From Sordaria brevicollis (lineage: Eukaryota; Ascomycota; Sordariomycetes; Sordariales; Sordariaceae): 64,000 bases of DNA. The DNA is taken from contig JAUTDP010000005.1 in assembly GCA_033439795.1 (NCBI GenBank), positions 2,261,001-2,325,000 of the forward strand, read 5' to 3'. Of this stretch, positions 36,694 to 47,968 are shown piece by piece. The first letter of the stretch is position 1. The number at the start of each line of letters is the position of its first letter. The notes under the pieces were generated by a model. It saw nothing but the letters and a program-made list of their open reading frames with translations, was not told the origin of the DNA and did no database searches. The position numbers and the translations under genes are program-made.

Positions 36694-39500
36694 CCAGTCC
36701 CGCTGTGTGTTGCCCCACCTTTTCATCCACTGAGGGAAGCCCACAGGTTAACCCTAGCACGCGGCTCCGGAACGGGACCTGGCGGGTACGACAGCAACCC
36801 TGACCTCGCCATGGTGTTTGGGCATCTATATCGTGACAAAAGGACACCATAGTGCAACAAGTAAATAGTGTCTCATATCTGAGAGATTTGAGAATGGACA
36901 GCTAACGAATTCATCAGATTTATGAGAGCGAGAGAGTGAGACGAGCCATGGGATGGAACAAATGTCGAGACGCCAACAACTTCAGGGCCCCAGTTGACAA
37001 GGGATCGGTATATCTGACTAAGTTCATCAGCTAATGGAATACTTTTCCTCTCTTCATGTATCGTATTTTCTGGTGTAGTTTTAACTCCAACTGCCCGGTT
37101 TGCAAGGTGATTTGGCGTGGTATAAGGCTCCAGGTCAACCGGTCCTCACTTTCGCCTTTCCAAGTATGGGGGAACTCTGAACTTGAGATTGACGGGCTGG
37201 ATCCTGAGAATGTCAATGAGATAGGTACGCTCTTGAAACCGATCTTGAGTGACGTCGGCATGCAAAAATCATCAGCATGTCCTATTCCAAAAGCTGAGCA
37301 AAGCAACATTGACTTGCCAGAACGTGCTCCAGTCCCAAAAGGTGCGCTAGGTACGATATGCATGGTGCCTACTGCAGGTCCGAATGGCACGATGACATCT
37401 TGCATTGAACATGAGCGTCCAAGTGCAAGTGCAAGTGAAAGCAACATGAAGGTGATTATGCTAGGTAGGGAAGAAGCACGGAGAACAACGGCGACCTACC
37501 TCTATTTACAAACTATCGATCGTGATCTTGGAGGGTTCGATAGGGAGACAAGATATCGTTGGAGCCAGACAATGGGCATCCCCAGACTGGTTGGTGATTG
37601 ACTTGTTATCGACAATGCCCAGCATCTTTGCATCACGACCCTCTGACAATGTATACCTATGACTATTTTCACTTCCTGTTCAGGGAGGAATCTCCATCAT
37701 AGTCTCTTTGGATATCCGCCACACACACGCTCATTGATCTTGGAGGCGCGTTTGTAGTCGAGCGCTAAATCTGCAGACCAGATCTAGATCAACACCCTCT
37801 CGTCTATTCCCCTGAGCAACATCAGCAAGGGGCGGGATCTCACGGAAAAGGTAGATCACGTTGGAAATAGCATCATCTACCTACCGAGCTGTTTTCATTT
37901 GCAAATTGCAATAGCACCAGCAGACGGGACACCTGGCAAAGTGTGGTCCATGCTCGCGTCAAGTGCTGGTTCCGAAATGCACGACGACCGGGCGTTGTGA
38001 GGAGTCTTGGCAACGTTAAATTCAAAATGTGGGGCTCCTTCCTCGTCAGGGTCATTCACTTTTTTGCAAGATTTGAAACCACGAGGCGGTCATGATTATT
38101 GCCCTCATTGAGTATTTTCCAACTGCCTAATGACGCGGAATCTCACCCTTATTCGGCATCTCTCAAGCTTCCATTCCGATTGACAATGTACCCTCTCACT
38201 GCTATTGTGCTGTGTCCTTGTCGGTACAGCATCGGTGTCGTCTGAAAAAGCCTTCACCTTCAACACATTCGCGGACGGCGACCAGTTGGGATCCACCGCT
38301 GGGACCAGTTCCATTTTGGGCAGGAGAACAAATCTTCTGATTGGCTGCGTGGCCGGGTAAGCCTTGGTGGGTCCCAGACCGTGGACCTCTCGTTGGCCAA
38401 GACGACGGCAACCGGTCTGTGCTCTCGACGGCCAGGTTCGTTAGTGCACCGGCAACAGCCCTGCAAGTGTGAAGTGGAAGGTCTGCAGCGCCAGTGCTGG
38501 TCCAGGTCCCATTTTGCCCTCTGCTGAATGGCTCAAATCCCAATCCCGTTATGGGCGGCCAGCGAGACGAATATTGCCCGGGCCTCGTTGTGTTGTGTGT
38601 ATGGTGGCCGTGTGTGCGTGCAGAACAGAGAACAGCGAGCAGTGAGTGAGGTGGTGGTCTGTGAGGCACGGATCCAGCATCCATACCGGCATAGGCCAAC
38701 AAGATACCTATCCAGCCAATGTGCAACAACCTCAACTTTGTGAAGGAAAGAGGCCCTTTCCATCTCATCCCATCCTCACCACATAGCTTTGCTTGACGAC
38801 GGCCTGTTTTTGGTGACCAACACCCTTTTTTTTTTTTTCCTGTTGACAAGTCTGGGCACAATAGGACGTGTCTATCCACTCCCCTCGTCAAGTCGACATC
38901 TTATTCACAGCCGCCGTGCAGCGAAAGTGCATACCAGAAAATTGGGCAGACTGCAGTCCGGGGTACATCGTCGTCTGCACTCTACACAATTATTCACCCT
39001 TTCCATCCACCACCACCACAGACCGGACCAGACCACATACTACATTTCTCAACTTCTACTCTTCTCTTTACCCATCACCTTTTGCTTCCTCTTGGACAGC
39101 TTCCTTTTTGCGACATCAGCAATTTTACCTTTTGGTATTCCTTCTTCTACATCTTTGCAGCTCCCTTTTAGGGCGTCTACTTTTTGCCAGCAGCACAGCT
39201 CGCACCCCTAGCAACCATACCCGCGGGGCGTATAAGGAGAAAAAGGATTGTACTTACAAAAAAGTGAGGCCGGCATTCCGAGTCAACACAACACCAACAA
39301 CCACCTTATACCCACGCCAAACAAACCAGCAATCACTGATACCATACATCGGTCACTTCTTTTACTTTTTAGCAGTCGCTATTCAGCATTGAGCATATTT
39401 GTTGCCGCCTTGTGCAACTCACAATCACCACCATCCACCACCACAAGGTAAACCACATCACATCACATACATCTCACCTTGGCTTTTTGTCACCCAGTCC
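36694..39500. other. Intergenic region and leader of the 39.5-kb gene
   Basis: Sequence at 36747-36838 resembles the LTR ends (TTAACC-TAGCA and TATA-CGTGACA) and may be a decayed related copy. An open frame at 37056-37601 has ATG but no motif, and the opposite strand is also open for 138 codons. From about 38780 the sequence is pyrimidine- and CCACCA-rich, consistent with a long 5'UTR. A possible UTR intron (GTAAAC near 39449 to CAG near 39496) precedes the start codon. Confidence 0.45.
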
Positions 39501-39542
39501 ATGGAATCATGGACGACACCAGCGGCTCTCAGCAGCTGGTAG
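39501..39542 (+). other. Short upstream ORF overlapping the main start codon
   Basis: ATG 39501 opens a 13-codon frame ending at TAG 39540-39542. It lies in a different frame from the main gene and overlaps its ATG at 39509, the two ATGs being 8 bases apart. Ribosomes initiating at the first ATG would miss the main start, so it could lower translation unless leaky scanning occurs. Confidence 0.5.
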
Positions 39543-42500
39543 ACACCAGCCAATCTACCCCAAATTCACAGGACGAGGTCATGACCAACACCATGACGCC
39601 GTCTTCGTTCTTCAACAATGATACCCCTTCCACCAATGTCCAGCAGCCTGCTGCCGATATTGCCGCCCCATCAGTTCCCATCCCCAAGTCAGCTCCCACA
39701 AGGGCCAGCACTCGCGGTAGGGGCCGAGGTGGCCGTGGAAGAGGCAAGGGCAGAGTTGCAAAGGCAGGTCCCAAGATCACAACTACCAAAGCTTCTACCA
39801 CTATCAGCAAGCCAGGCACTGGCCGTGGTCGTCGTCAACGGGCGTACCAATCCACCAGGGCCCAGGCCGCCTATGAACGCAACATCGAGCTTCGCTCTGC
39901 TTATAACCAGGTTGCCCGTCTGGCCAAGCCCCTTCTTGACGAAATCGGAGCCCGCCAGCAAAAGGCTCTCAAGGAAAACCCAAAGATAGTCGAGGAAGCT
40001 CCTGAATACCAGGAAATCATGGCTTTCCTTGACCAACGCCGTGACGAGACCATTGCCACCAGTGCCCGCCGTCTAGAACTCGAGAAGGCTATGAGCCTCA
40101 GAGTCTTGGAAGGGCAAAAGGAGGCTATTGAGAGGTCAACAAAGGTAAGCTCATATCGCCTCCCCTTTACATTGCAATCATCTATCAAAATGCTGACACC
40201 GGTCCTACCTTTTAGCAACTTACGGGCGAACTGTGTGAGGAATGGTACACCACCATGCTCGCAGAGGTCGAGAGACTGGAATTCCTCCACGATAACAAAC
40301 TGCCCCTAGACGTACGTTCTTCTGTTACCCCTTTGTCCTCGTATTTACATACTGACTGTGTTACACAGCTGCCCCCTGCCCCCTGCACGGATTACACCTA
40401 CAAAGACATCCCGCAAAAGCAAATGGATGAGCAGGGCAGATGGTACGAGCGCGACGACGAAGGAAACGAGGTGCCATGGTCCGGCAAGATGGTCAGCGAG
40501 CTCATGACCGAAGCCTACCAAGTTCATAATTCCATCCCCGCCAAGCGCAAGGCTGATGGCCAGCCCATCAGCCAGCCCAACCCCAAGATGATCAAGGCCC
40601 ACACATCCAGCCTTCTCGGTGGCACCGACATCATTCAGGAAAGCCAAAGCAACACTCCGGAGCCCGGCTCAAAAGCTCCTTCACCAGTGCCCATTTCTCC
40701 ATCCAGGGGCGGACTGGCCCCGCCCAGTTTGCTCGATCCTCCTCTTCCCAAGGGTGCTGAGGAACCGGATGAGTACGGCGTGCGCTTGATCCAACGCAAG
40801 GACAAGCGTGCCGAATACCATAATAATCGTATCATGGTGCCAGCACCTTTCGACTTCGATGATGACGATATCGGATTCCGGGATTCTACCAACGATCCCG
40901 TCAAGGGTGCCAGCAAAACCAAACGGGGCAGATTCTACATGACGCCCAGATCCAACTATTTTTTCATCGATCGCCGCGCCTCAAATTGGGATGCCACCGT
41001 AGTTGCCCAAGCTGAGGGCGAACTGGACGAAGAGCTTGTCAAACAGTACAAAGTCCATCCCAGACTGGGCCTTCCTTTGGCCACTTCGGTAAACCCCGAT
41101 TGCCCTCCGAGCACACATGTTTCCGGCTGGAAGCCGGCAGTCTTGGTTGATCCAAAGGGACAACAAGTTCATGCTTCGAGAACCATCAAGGGGGCCAGGC
41201 TGGACGCCCTAGGAAGAAAGTTTGACCTTATGGACGCTCTGCACAAGTTTTGCGAGCAGGAAGGCATCTCGGAGAAGGATATTGCACCAAGCAAGGCGGA
41301 GCGTGAACAGAAGAGAAGGCAAGAACTTGAGTTGAGGGGTCTTGACCCTGACCAAGATATCGAGACTCAGATCTCCCAATCAGTCACCCCGGCTCGCGTT
41401 CCCTCGCCAGTTAACACCGCCATCTTCGACAATTTTGTCCAAGGATTTCTTGAAGCCGCCGCAGCTGAAGCGGAGGCTGAACGGACAGCGGCGGCCTCCA
41501 AGGCACAAGCCTCTAAGCCATTCGATGCTATCAGAGATGCGCTTATGGACAACTCGACGCCTGCGCCGGCTCCACCACCGGCTGCCCAACAACTACCTGC
41601 CCCGGTCTCTGCTCAGGAACCGCAAATCTCGGGCATTGCTGATACTACCAGCTTGTCCTACCTTGCTGACGTCGCCGAGAGAGAGTCCCAAGAGCAGAGG
41701 TATCTCATGCACTCTTATCATTCACAAACCATGCAGTCTGGTCCACCGCGCACTTACTCCGATGGTCATCACGAAAACACTCCTATTGACCCTTCTCTAC
41801 TACCACCTCAGACACAGCAAAACGGCATGCCTCGAAACAGCGACTATGAGAGGCCGCAGCACTACCAGCATGTCGAATATCCTCGCCCAGAGGGATACGG
41901 TGTCTATCCCCCTCAAGAGCCTCACCCCAATGATAGGTCGAGGCCTAACGACTTTCTAACCACCGCGCTCAATTCGTCGGCATATCCTCCTCCCCCGGAG
42001 CAGCATCCTGGACAATACCAGGACTACTCAATGCAGGGTTCCGCCACTGGCCGGACCCCTTTCTCGAATACGGCTTCGTCCAAAGGACTTCCAGCTTTGC
42101 GTCCTATGCATGGAACGCCTGGTCCTGATGGACAGGTCGTCAGCCCGGTCCTCCCACCTTCAGCTCATCCTAGCATGGTGGTCTCGAATAGCGGTGCTTT
42201 TTACCCTCCGGCGCCCAACAGGCCTTTTCACAATGGTTACTCGGCACAAGAATCGCCAGTACCTATGCAAGCGGCTGTACACCACCCGCAGCAGATGTCC
42301 ATCCAACCAACGCCTGGCCACGCGGAGCCGCATCCATCACAGATGCAGATGCACCATTATCCGATGCCGCCCCAACCCTATCAAAACGGCCCAGTTCCCC
42401 TTGCCCCTGCGCCGGGTCCGATGCAAGGACCCATGCATATTCCCGCGGCTTCCCCTTCGCCTGCGCCCGGTCCGGGTCATGCGCCGCCCATGCTTCAGCC

Positions 42501-42978
42501 GGCGCCGCAACAGCATTCTATGGTACCGATGCCTGGCCAACAGATGATGCCCACAGCCGGTAGCCCACCACCAGGTCGTTCGCGTCCCGGCAGCTCCTCA
42601 GCGCCTTCCGGACCACCTCCTTCTGGGGCCTCTGCCGCCTCCAACAAATACCGAAAACTCGAGCCCGCGCCTACACCTCCCCACCGCCTTGGCTATAGTG
42701 CCAACGGCCAGGAACTACGGACAGTCCAGTTTGATTACCGCGAGGCCATTAAGGATTACACCCCAGTAGAGCCCCCCCCTAGGCATGGGCCGACTCACAT
42801 CCGGGGTTGGACCCATAACAACCTCAAGAAGGGACCTGGCGCCAACGCCAATCGTCCATCATCATCCAAGGGCACCGCCACCACCAACGGCGTCAACGGC
42901 GCCAATACTATCAACGGAGACGGGCCGGCTTCACTAGCACCGGCAACAACTTCTAGCACCACCGAGGAAGCCTCCTAG
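39509..42978 (+). CDS. Large low-complexity protein, probably nuclear; function unknown
   Basis: Exons 39509-40144, 40216-40311 and 40369-42978 encode 1,113 residues to TAG 42976-42978. Introns have GTAAGC and GTACGT donors and CTGAC branches. Residues about 70-115 are RGRGRGGRGRGKGR- and GRGRRQR-rich, AT-hook- or RGG-like, suggesting nucleic-acid binding. A conserved-looking helical region follows (about 115-245, rich in Glu/Leu/Lys). A folded segment around EWYTTMLAEVERLEFLHDNKLPLD continues with WYERDDEGNEVPWSGKMV. The second half is Pro/Gln/Met/His-rich. A final block contains YRKLEPAPTPPHRLGYS and REAIKDYTPVEPPPRHGPTH. I do not recognise the family; a chromatin-associated role is inference from composition. 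The frame continues past the TAG for 414 codons (next feature). The second intron (57 nt) is in frame and stop-free. Confidence 0.82.
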
Positions 42979-44223
42979 AATGGGGTCCGTGACGTCGCTA
43001 AGCCGTCCACAGCCGGTGCTAATAAACCCAACAACCCGTTCTCAAAACCGAGGGCTGTCAGCAAGACGCCCGCTATTTTCCCTCCGCCTGTCGTTTTCCA
43101 AGCGTCTAACACCCCTCGACCGTCTCCTATTCCCCAATTTCCTGCGCCTTTGCTGCCTACTTCTCAGCGGCCTGCTTCACGTCTCTGGCCTAAGAATCAG
43201 GATATCGTCAGGCAGGGTCAGGCTCTTCTTCCGACGCCTTCTGCCTTGCAAGCGGCAGTCGGCCATAATGGGACCGTCATTCCTGAAAAGCCTGTCGTGG
43301 AGTCTCAGCAAGCGGTTGAAAAGCCTGTCGCTGAGTCTCAAGCGTCGGAGAAGCCTGTTCGTGTTGTCCAGACTGCGGAGAAGTCGTTGCTGGTGATTGC
43401 TGCGTCTGCGATGGAACAGTTCTATAAGAACAGATCTCAAAGCGCTACTCCCAGTAGCAGTGCTGGCGGTTCCAACGAGGACAGCGGCGCTAAAGAGGTT
43501 AATGAGGAGAATGGCGACAAAGAAGGAACTGTGGCGGCAGTTCCTCCTCAAGCCATTACTCCTCCTGAAACCAGCAGCAGCAGCTCGCCTAGCTCGACTA
43601 AGAGAAAGGGAGATTCGGGGAGCGAGGACTCGGGGAGCGAGGACTCGGGAAGCAGCAATGGCCCCAAGAGGGTCAAAATCGTGATCAAGGAAACGGCACC
43701 AGCGGCTGTGAGCGGTGCTGCTTCTTTGTCGTCGGTTGAAGTGGCACAGCAGCAGCAGCAACAGGACGACAGCATCATCCTGGACTCGATTACCGTGTCC
43801 ACCAGCCCCAGCCCGGCCCCTCTTGCTGTCGCCCCCGTCGCCGCCCCCGCCAAATCTCCCAAGCGCAAGGGCCCGGCCAAGGGCAAAAGCCCGGCCAAAA
43901 CCCCTTCCAAAAGAAAGAGGGGGGCTGACGACGAAGACGACGGCCCTAGCCCTACGAACAAAAGGGCTAGGGTCAAGAAGGAGAACCAGTCGCCTGCCCG
44001 TCGCCGCCGCCAGCCTGTTGTTCCTCCCCTCAGGCCTGCCCCTCCTCCGGTCAACTACCGGCTTAGGAATAGGGGCGGGCCGAGGTTGGAGTTTAGGGAG
44101 AATGAGAGGGGGGAGATGGTGCTTGTTGAGGAGGTTGTTGCTGTGCCTGCGCCTGTTGCTTCCGGGGCTGCTTCTGTTGCGGGGGGTGTTTCTGCGCCGG
44201 CAGAAGAGGAGGAGGAGCTCTGA
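42979..44223 (+). other. In-frame 414-codon extension downstream of TAG 42976-42978
   Basis: Reading straight on from the TAG, the frame stays open to TGA 44221-44223. About 145 codons precede the first in-frame ATG (in SAMEQF), so the segment reads as a C-terminal continuation rather than a separate gene. It is Pro-rich, then Ser/Glu-rich, then basic with histone-H1-like motifs (SPKRKGPAKGKSPAK, TPSKRKRG) and VKKE, a SUMO-type site, ending in a Glu run. A 414-codon chance open frame is very improbable. I find no good intron that would remove the TAG in frame. UAG recoding to Trp, readthrough, a nonsense allele or a sequence error are the options. Confidence 0.65.
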
Positions 44224-45259
44224 AGAAGAAAAAAGGGTTTGGACGAAAGTCCATATTGGACGTTGAGAAATGGGTGTGGGAAAGGACGAAAGGCCTATGA
44301 AAGGTCTTTAACGGCATATAGGCTTGAGAGATTTGCTTTTTCGTTTTTTTATTGCTTTTACTATATCAAAAGAAAGGAGGAAGGAAAGAAGGGGCGTATA
44401 TACCAACATCGCGCTGGACATGGTTTATTTGGCTCTGGTTTTTTTTTTCCTTTCGGTTTCGGTTTCGGTTTGCTTTTACTTACTATGAGTAAGAAGAAGG
44501 AGTTTGGCAGCATAAAAGCATTACATCAATGGTTAGGGACATCACAGAATTTGAGAATCAGTTGCTTGATATCAGAGTTTGAGAAGATACAATTTGAACT
44601 GAACTACTTTGCATTAATGAACTTGACTACTGGGAATAATTTTGTGACGGGTGTGAAAGTTGGTGACATGTGTTGAGTTATATTGATTGCTTTTGTCGAT
44701 ACTCTTGCCAATTTACTCGAACCATAAGAGCTTCTCTGAACATGCTCCGAACTTCGAAGTGTTGAGATTTCAGCAGCATGATGATGACTTACAGTAACAT
44801 TTTCATCGCGAAGTTCATATTCTGCTAGCCTAGCTCATCTAGAAGCATGCCATCTCGCAAATCCCTTGCATTGTCCTTACTCTTGCCAATCTTTTTAAAA
44901 CTTCAAGATCTTCTCTAAACATACTCCAACATATCAAGCTCTCAGTAACACGCCTTTGCTTGAAAGTTTATCCTACCCGCGATGGTTCATATTTTGCTAG
45001 CCTAACTAACCAGCATGATATCTGGCCCTCTATGTTATCATTCAGAAAAGCCCGAGTCTTGTTCCTCTGTCTGTCTATATTGTTACAATTCATCCTACAT
45101 TTACCAACAAACTAACCACGAAAACGCCTTGCATATTGCATGTTGAAAGATCCCCACACCAAACGCTCCCGTCCGGACACCCCGGATCTAAGCCAAGCCA
45201 TGAAGAAGGAGAAGTAAAGCCAGTAATACATCGAGCTGGAAGTCATCAGCTCGCAAAAC
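44224..45259. other. Convergent intergenic region
   Basis: This holds the 3' flanks of the 39.5-kb gene (+) and of the Aos1 gene (-). I see no other gene. Two imperfect copies of a short AT-rich motif (TTCATAT-TCTGCTAGCCTA near 44813-44832 and TTCATAT-TTTGCTAGCCTA near 44986-45004) suggest an old local duplication. Confidence 0.5.
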
Positions 45260-46731
45260 TCAAGCGTTGCCAGCAGGAGCGGCCTCAGCACCAGCGCCCG
45301 TAGCCTCAGCCTGCACACCATTGGCCTTCTCAGCAGTCTGCTCCTGTTGTTCAATACCCTCCATCTTCTTACCCTCCTCCTGTCCTAGCTGTTGCTGACC
45401 AACCTGCCCCCCTCCCAACTTTGTCAAATCCACTCCCTCCCCCTCTTGTCCCATCACCTCCTGCGCAGCATCAATAACCCCCATCGTCACCGGCAGTAAT
45501 CCCCTCCCTAACTCTCCCTCGCGGGGATGCAAAGCATAGACATTCGCCTCCATCGTTTCTCCCGAAAACACCACAAAATTCTGAATCGGCTGCTGCGTTT
45601 GACCAAGCACGTTGATCACGTCTTGGGCTAATTGTCCACCTAACACGGCGGCCACGGGGGCTAGTTCGGCGCCAACGTTCTGGAGGAAGGACCTGAGCAC
45701 CTCGGCGCGGAGTGTTTCAGAGGGAAGACCGAGAATGCGATGCTTCTCGGTAACCATCTGCGTAAAAGCCGCTAGGGCCACACGGTTGGTTAACAGCTCG
45801 GGGCCGGTGGGCGGGACGCCGAAGGTGGAGGTGAATTGCCATAGGGCGCGCAGGCACGAAAGAAGGGGCGTGACGGCGCGGCGACGGCGGGGGGAGTTAA
45901 CGATTTCTGTGGGCAAGAGAGAAGCGTCGGAGGAGGCTAGGAGCCAGGTGGAATAGAGTTCGCGTTTGGTTACGAGTTCAATTTGACTGTCCTTTGTCGA
46001 GGTTGAGGAGGAAGGGTCCTCTTTGGGCGCGACCGAGATGATGGAGCGGGTTTTGGATTCGGGACCAAGAGCGGTGGGGAGGTTGGAGCGGTTGCGCTCG
46101 ATGACGAAGTCGTGCTCGATTAGATCGGCGAACAGAAAACCGTAGAGGCCGTGGGAGCCGGCGGCGTAGAATTTTCGGTTGTGGATGCGGGTGGCGGTGT
46201 TGATAATGTTGAGGGTATCGGCGTCGAGGTCGGTGGCGATGATGATGTCGAAGGATGAGTAGAAGGAGGAGTGTTTACTCCGGATATCGTCGGTGTCGAC
46301 GATGACTTTGACGCGGGGGTTGAGACGCTGGAGAGCGGCGCTGGCGGCTACGGCGCGGTTCTGGCCGATGTGTTCCTCCTCGGCGGACAAGAAAAACTGA
46401 GCGCCTAGGTCGGCTTCGGATACGATGGCGTGGTCATTGATGGTCAGGGAACCGATACCAGCCAGGACGAGATTCTTGGCAATCTCGTTGGCCAGCGCCT
46501 TCATGGTGATGAGAAGGATGTTGGCGGACCGGATCTTCTCTTGGGCTTTCATGCCCCAGAGACGGATTTGACGGTCATAGAGGGCGATCTCATCTGTTGA
46601 ATGGTTAGCTTCGTGACTTGTTTTCCTGCTTAAAAGATTGAACACATGCCTGCGCTGATACCAGCGGCCGAGTGGGAAGCCTCCTGGGCTGATCCGTTGC
46701 CCTCGATGGGCTGGGTGGTTGTGGTAGTCAT
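45260..46731 (-). CDS. aos1: SUMO-activating enzyme E1 subunit Aos1 (SAE1)
   Basis: Two exons: 46731-46650 and 46593-45260; ends with TGA 45262-45260. Aos1 pairs with Uba2 as the heterodimeric E1 that adenylates SUMO. Family hallmarks directly after the intron: DEIALYDRQIRLWGMKAQEKIRSANILL, then the ThiF-type Rossmann core with LVLAGIGSLTINDHAIVSEADLGAQFFL and RAVAASAALQRLNP. The C-terminus has Gln/Glu- and Ala-rich low complexity. The 56-nt intron uses a GC-AG donor (GCAG/GCATGT) if spliced at 46649. A canonical GT donor 12 nt upstream (GTATCA, 46661) gives a product shorter by four residues in the same frame. The GCTAAC branch and CAACAG acceptor are clear. ATG 46731 is the only suitable start. 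Confidence 0.93.
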
Positions 46732-47968
46732 GATGGGTGATGACTCTGGTGATGGAAGTGTGGTTGTTTTGTGGAAGATGAATTCAGCTTAAGCCTAAAG
46801 CTGGAAGAAATGCCCTGTTTGGAGGTGCGCGGGGTGATATATGCGCGTTTGGTTGTTGGTGGTGAATGAGTGTGATGCTGAGGATGAAATTCAGGCGGGT
46901 GAAGTTCCGGGATGACTGGGCCTGGAAATTCGGTGAGGATTCGCCTATTTGACCTAGTAGACAGCTATCAGTATCTGTAATCTTCCTGTACTCTGAACGA
47001 ATATATCAGCGCACATACCAAATTTGTCTTCACGATCCCAGGTTGAGACGTGATGAACGGTGTTGCGAGGTTGAGAGTTGAGACGCGTGGTGCAAAAGTG
47101 GTAGAGGCCTGTGCATTTCGGCGGTATTACTGTGTACTGCGTAACGGGGCGGTTATGCGCACTACCTATTTGCAGTACCGAACTGAGTAATACTTGAAAT
47201 CTCGTAAAAGATCGGACAACGGCAAACAGTCGCGCTCCTTGGAATTCTTGGGATTGATTCTGGTAAGGATGATACAAACGCCACTCGGCAGAGTATATCA
47301 AGCTTGGAATCCAACAATCAGGGCAACTTTGAAACGAGGAGAAGAAGGGAATGCACCTGGTGGTTTGGATGGGGGAACATGGGGTCACACCCGTGTGAAC
47401 GCACGTATCGTAGATCCCGATGACATGACGCCAGTTAAAGTGGTACCTCTTGGGCTCCTTGACTATGAGGATTCATGAAGTACAGCCTAACAATTACACT
47501 TCCACAACGTCAGTAAAGGATGCCCTGCCAGCCTAGGTTCTCGGTGGATATTGTGATGGCGTTGGCTTGCCCAGCTGGTCGACTCCTCTTCGTCTCAAGG
47601 TGTCCCGTGCAATGTCTAGTGTACAAGATGATGGGCTTGCGCTTGACGTCTGCCATCCAGCAGCCCTTTCCACTTTCTCTTTCAACACTCTTTCCTCCAT
47701 GAACATTCTGCATTGACGTTGAATTATCGCCTTCTTTTTCTTTTCCCGTCTTGATACCTCCACTTGACGTCTACGAAGCGTATCACATAGATGACTAACT
47801 GAAACGTCGTCGTCGTCGTCGTCGGCTGCGGACTGCTTCCTCTACTTAGCCCAACTACACTGGTGCTACTCCTACCCTTTCGGAGGCTGGTTCGTCTTGT
47901 CCCAGTTGGGTCCTATTCTTCCTTTTACCCCTCCGCCTGCCCCCCTTGTCTTTGTGCCCTCAAGGTTC
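46732..47968. other. Divergent intergenic region between aos1 and the 48-kb gene
   Basis: This is a shared upstream region for a minus- and a plus-strand gene. No gene is recognised. A (CGT)n microsatellite lies at 47805-47823, within the presumed promoter or leader of the plus-strand gene. Confidence 0.5.

Noticed and set aside
37056..37601. 181-codon plus-strand frame with ATG between the TRIM element and the 39.5-kb gene
   Set aside because: It has no family motif, the opposite strand is open for 138 codons in the same place, and no introns extend it. A lineage-specific gene cannot be excluded.
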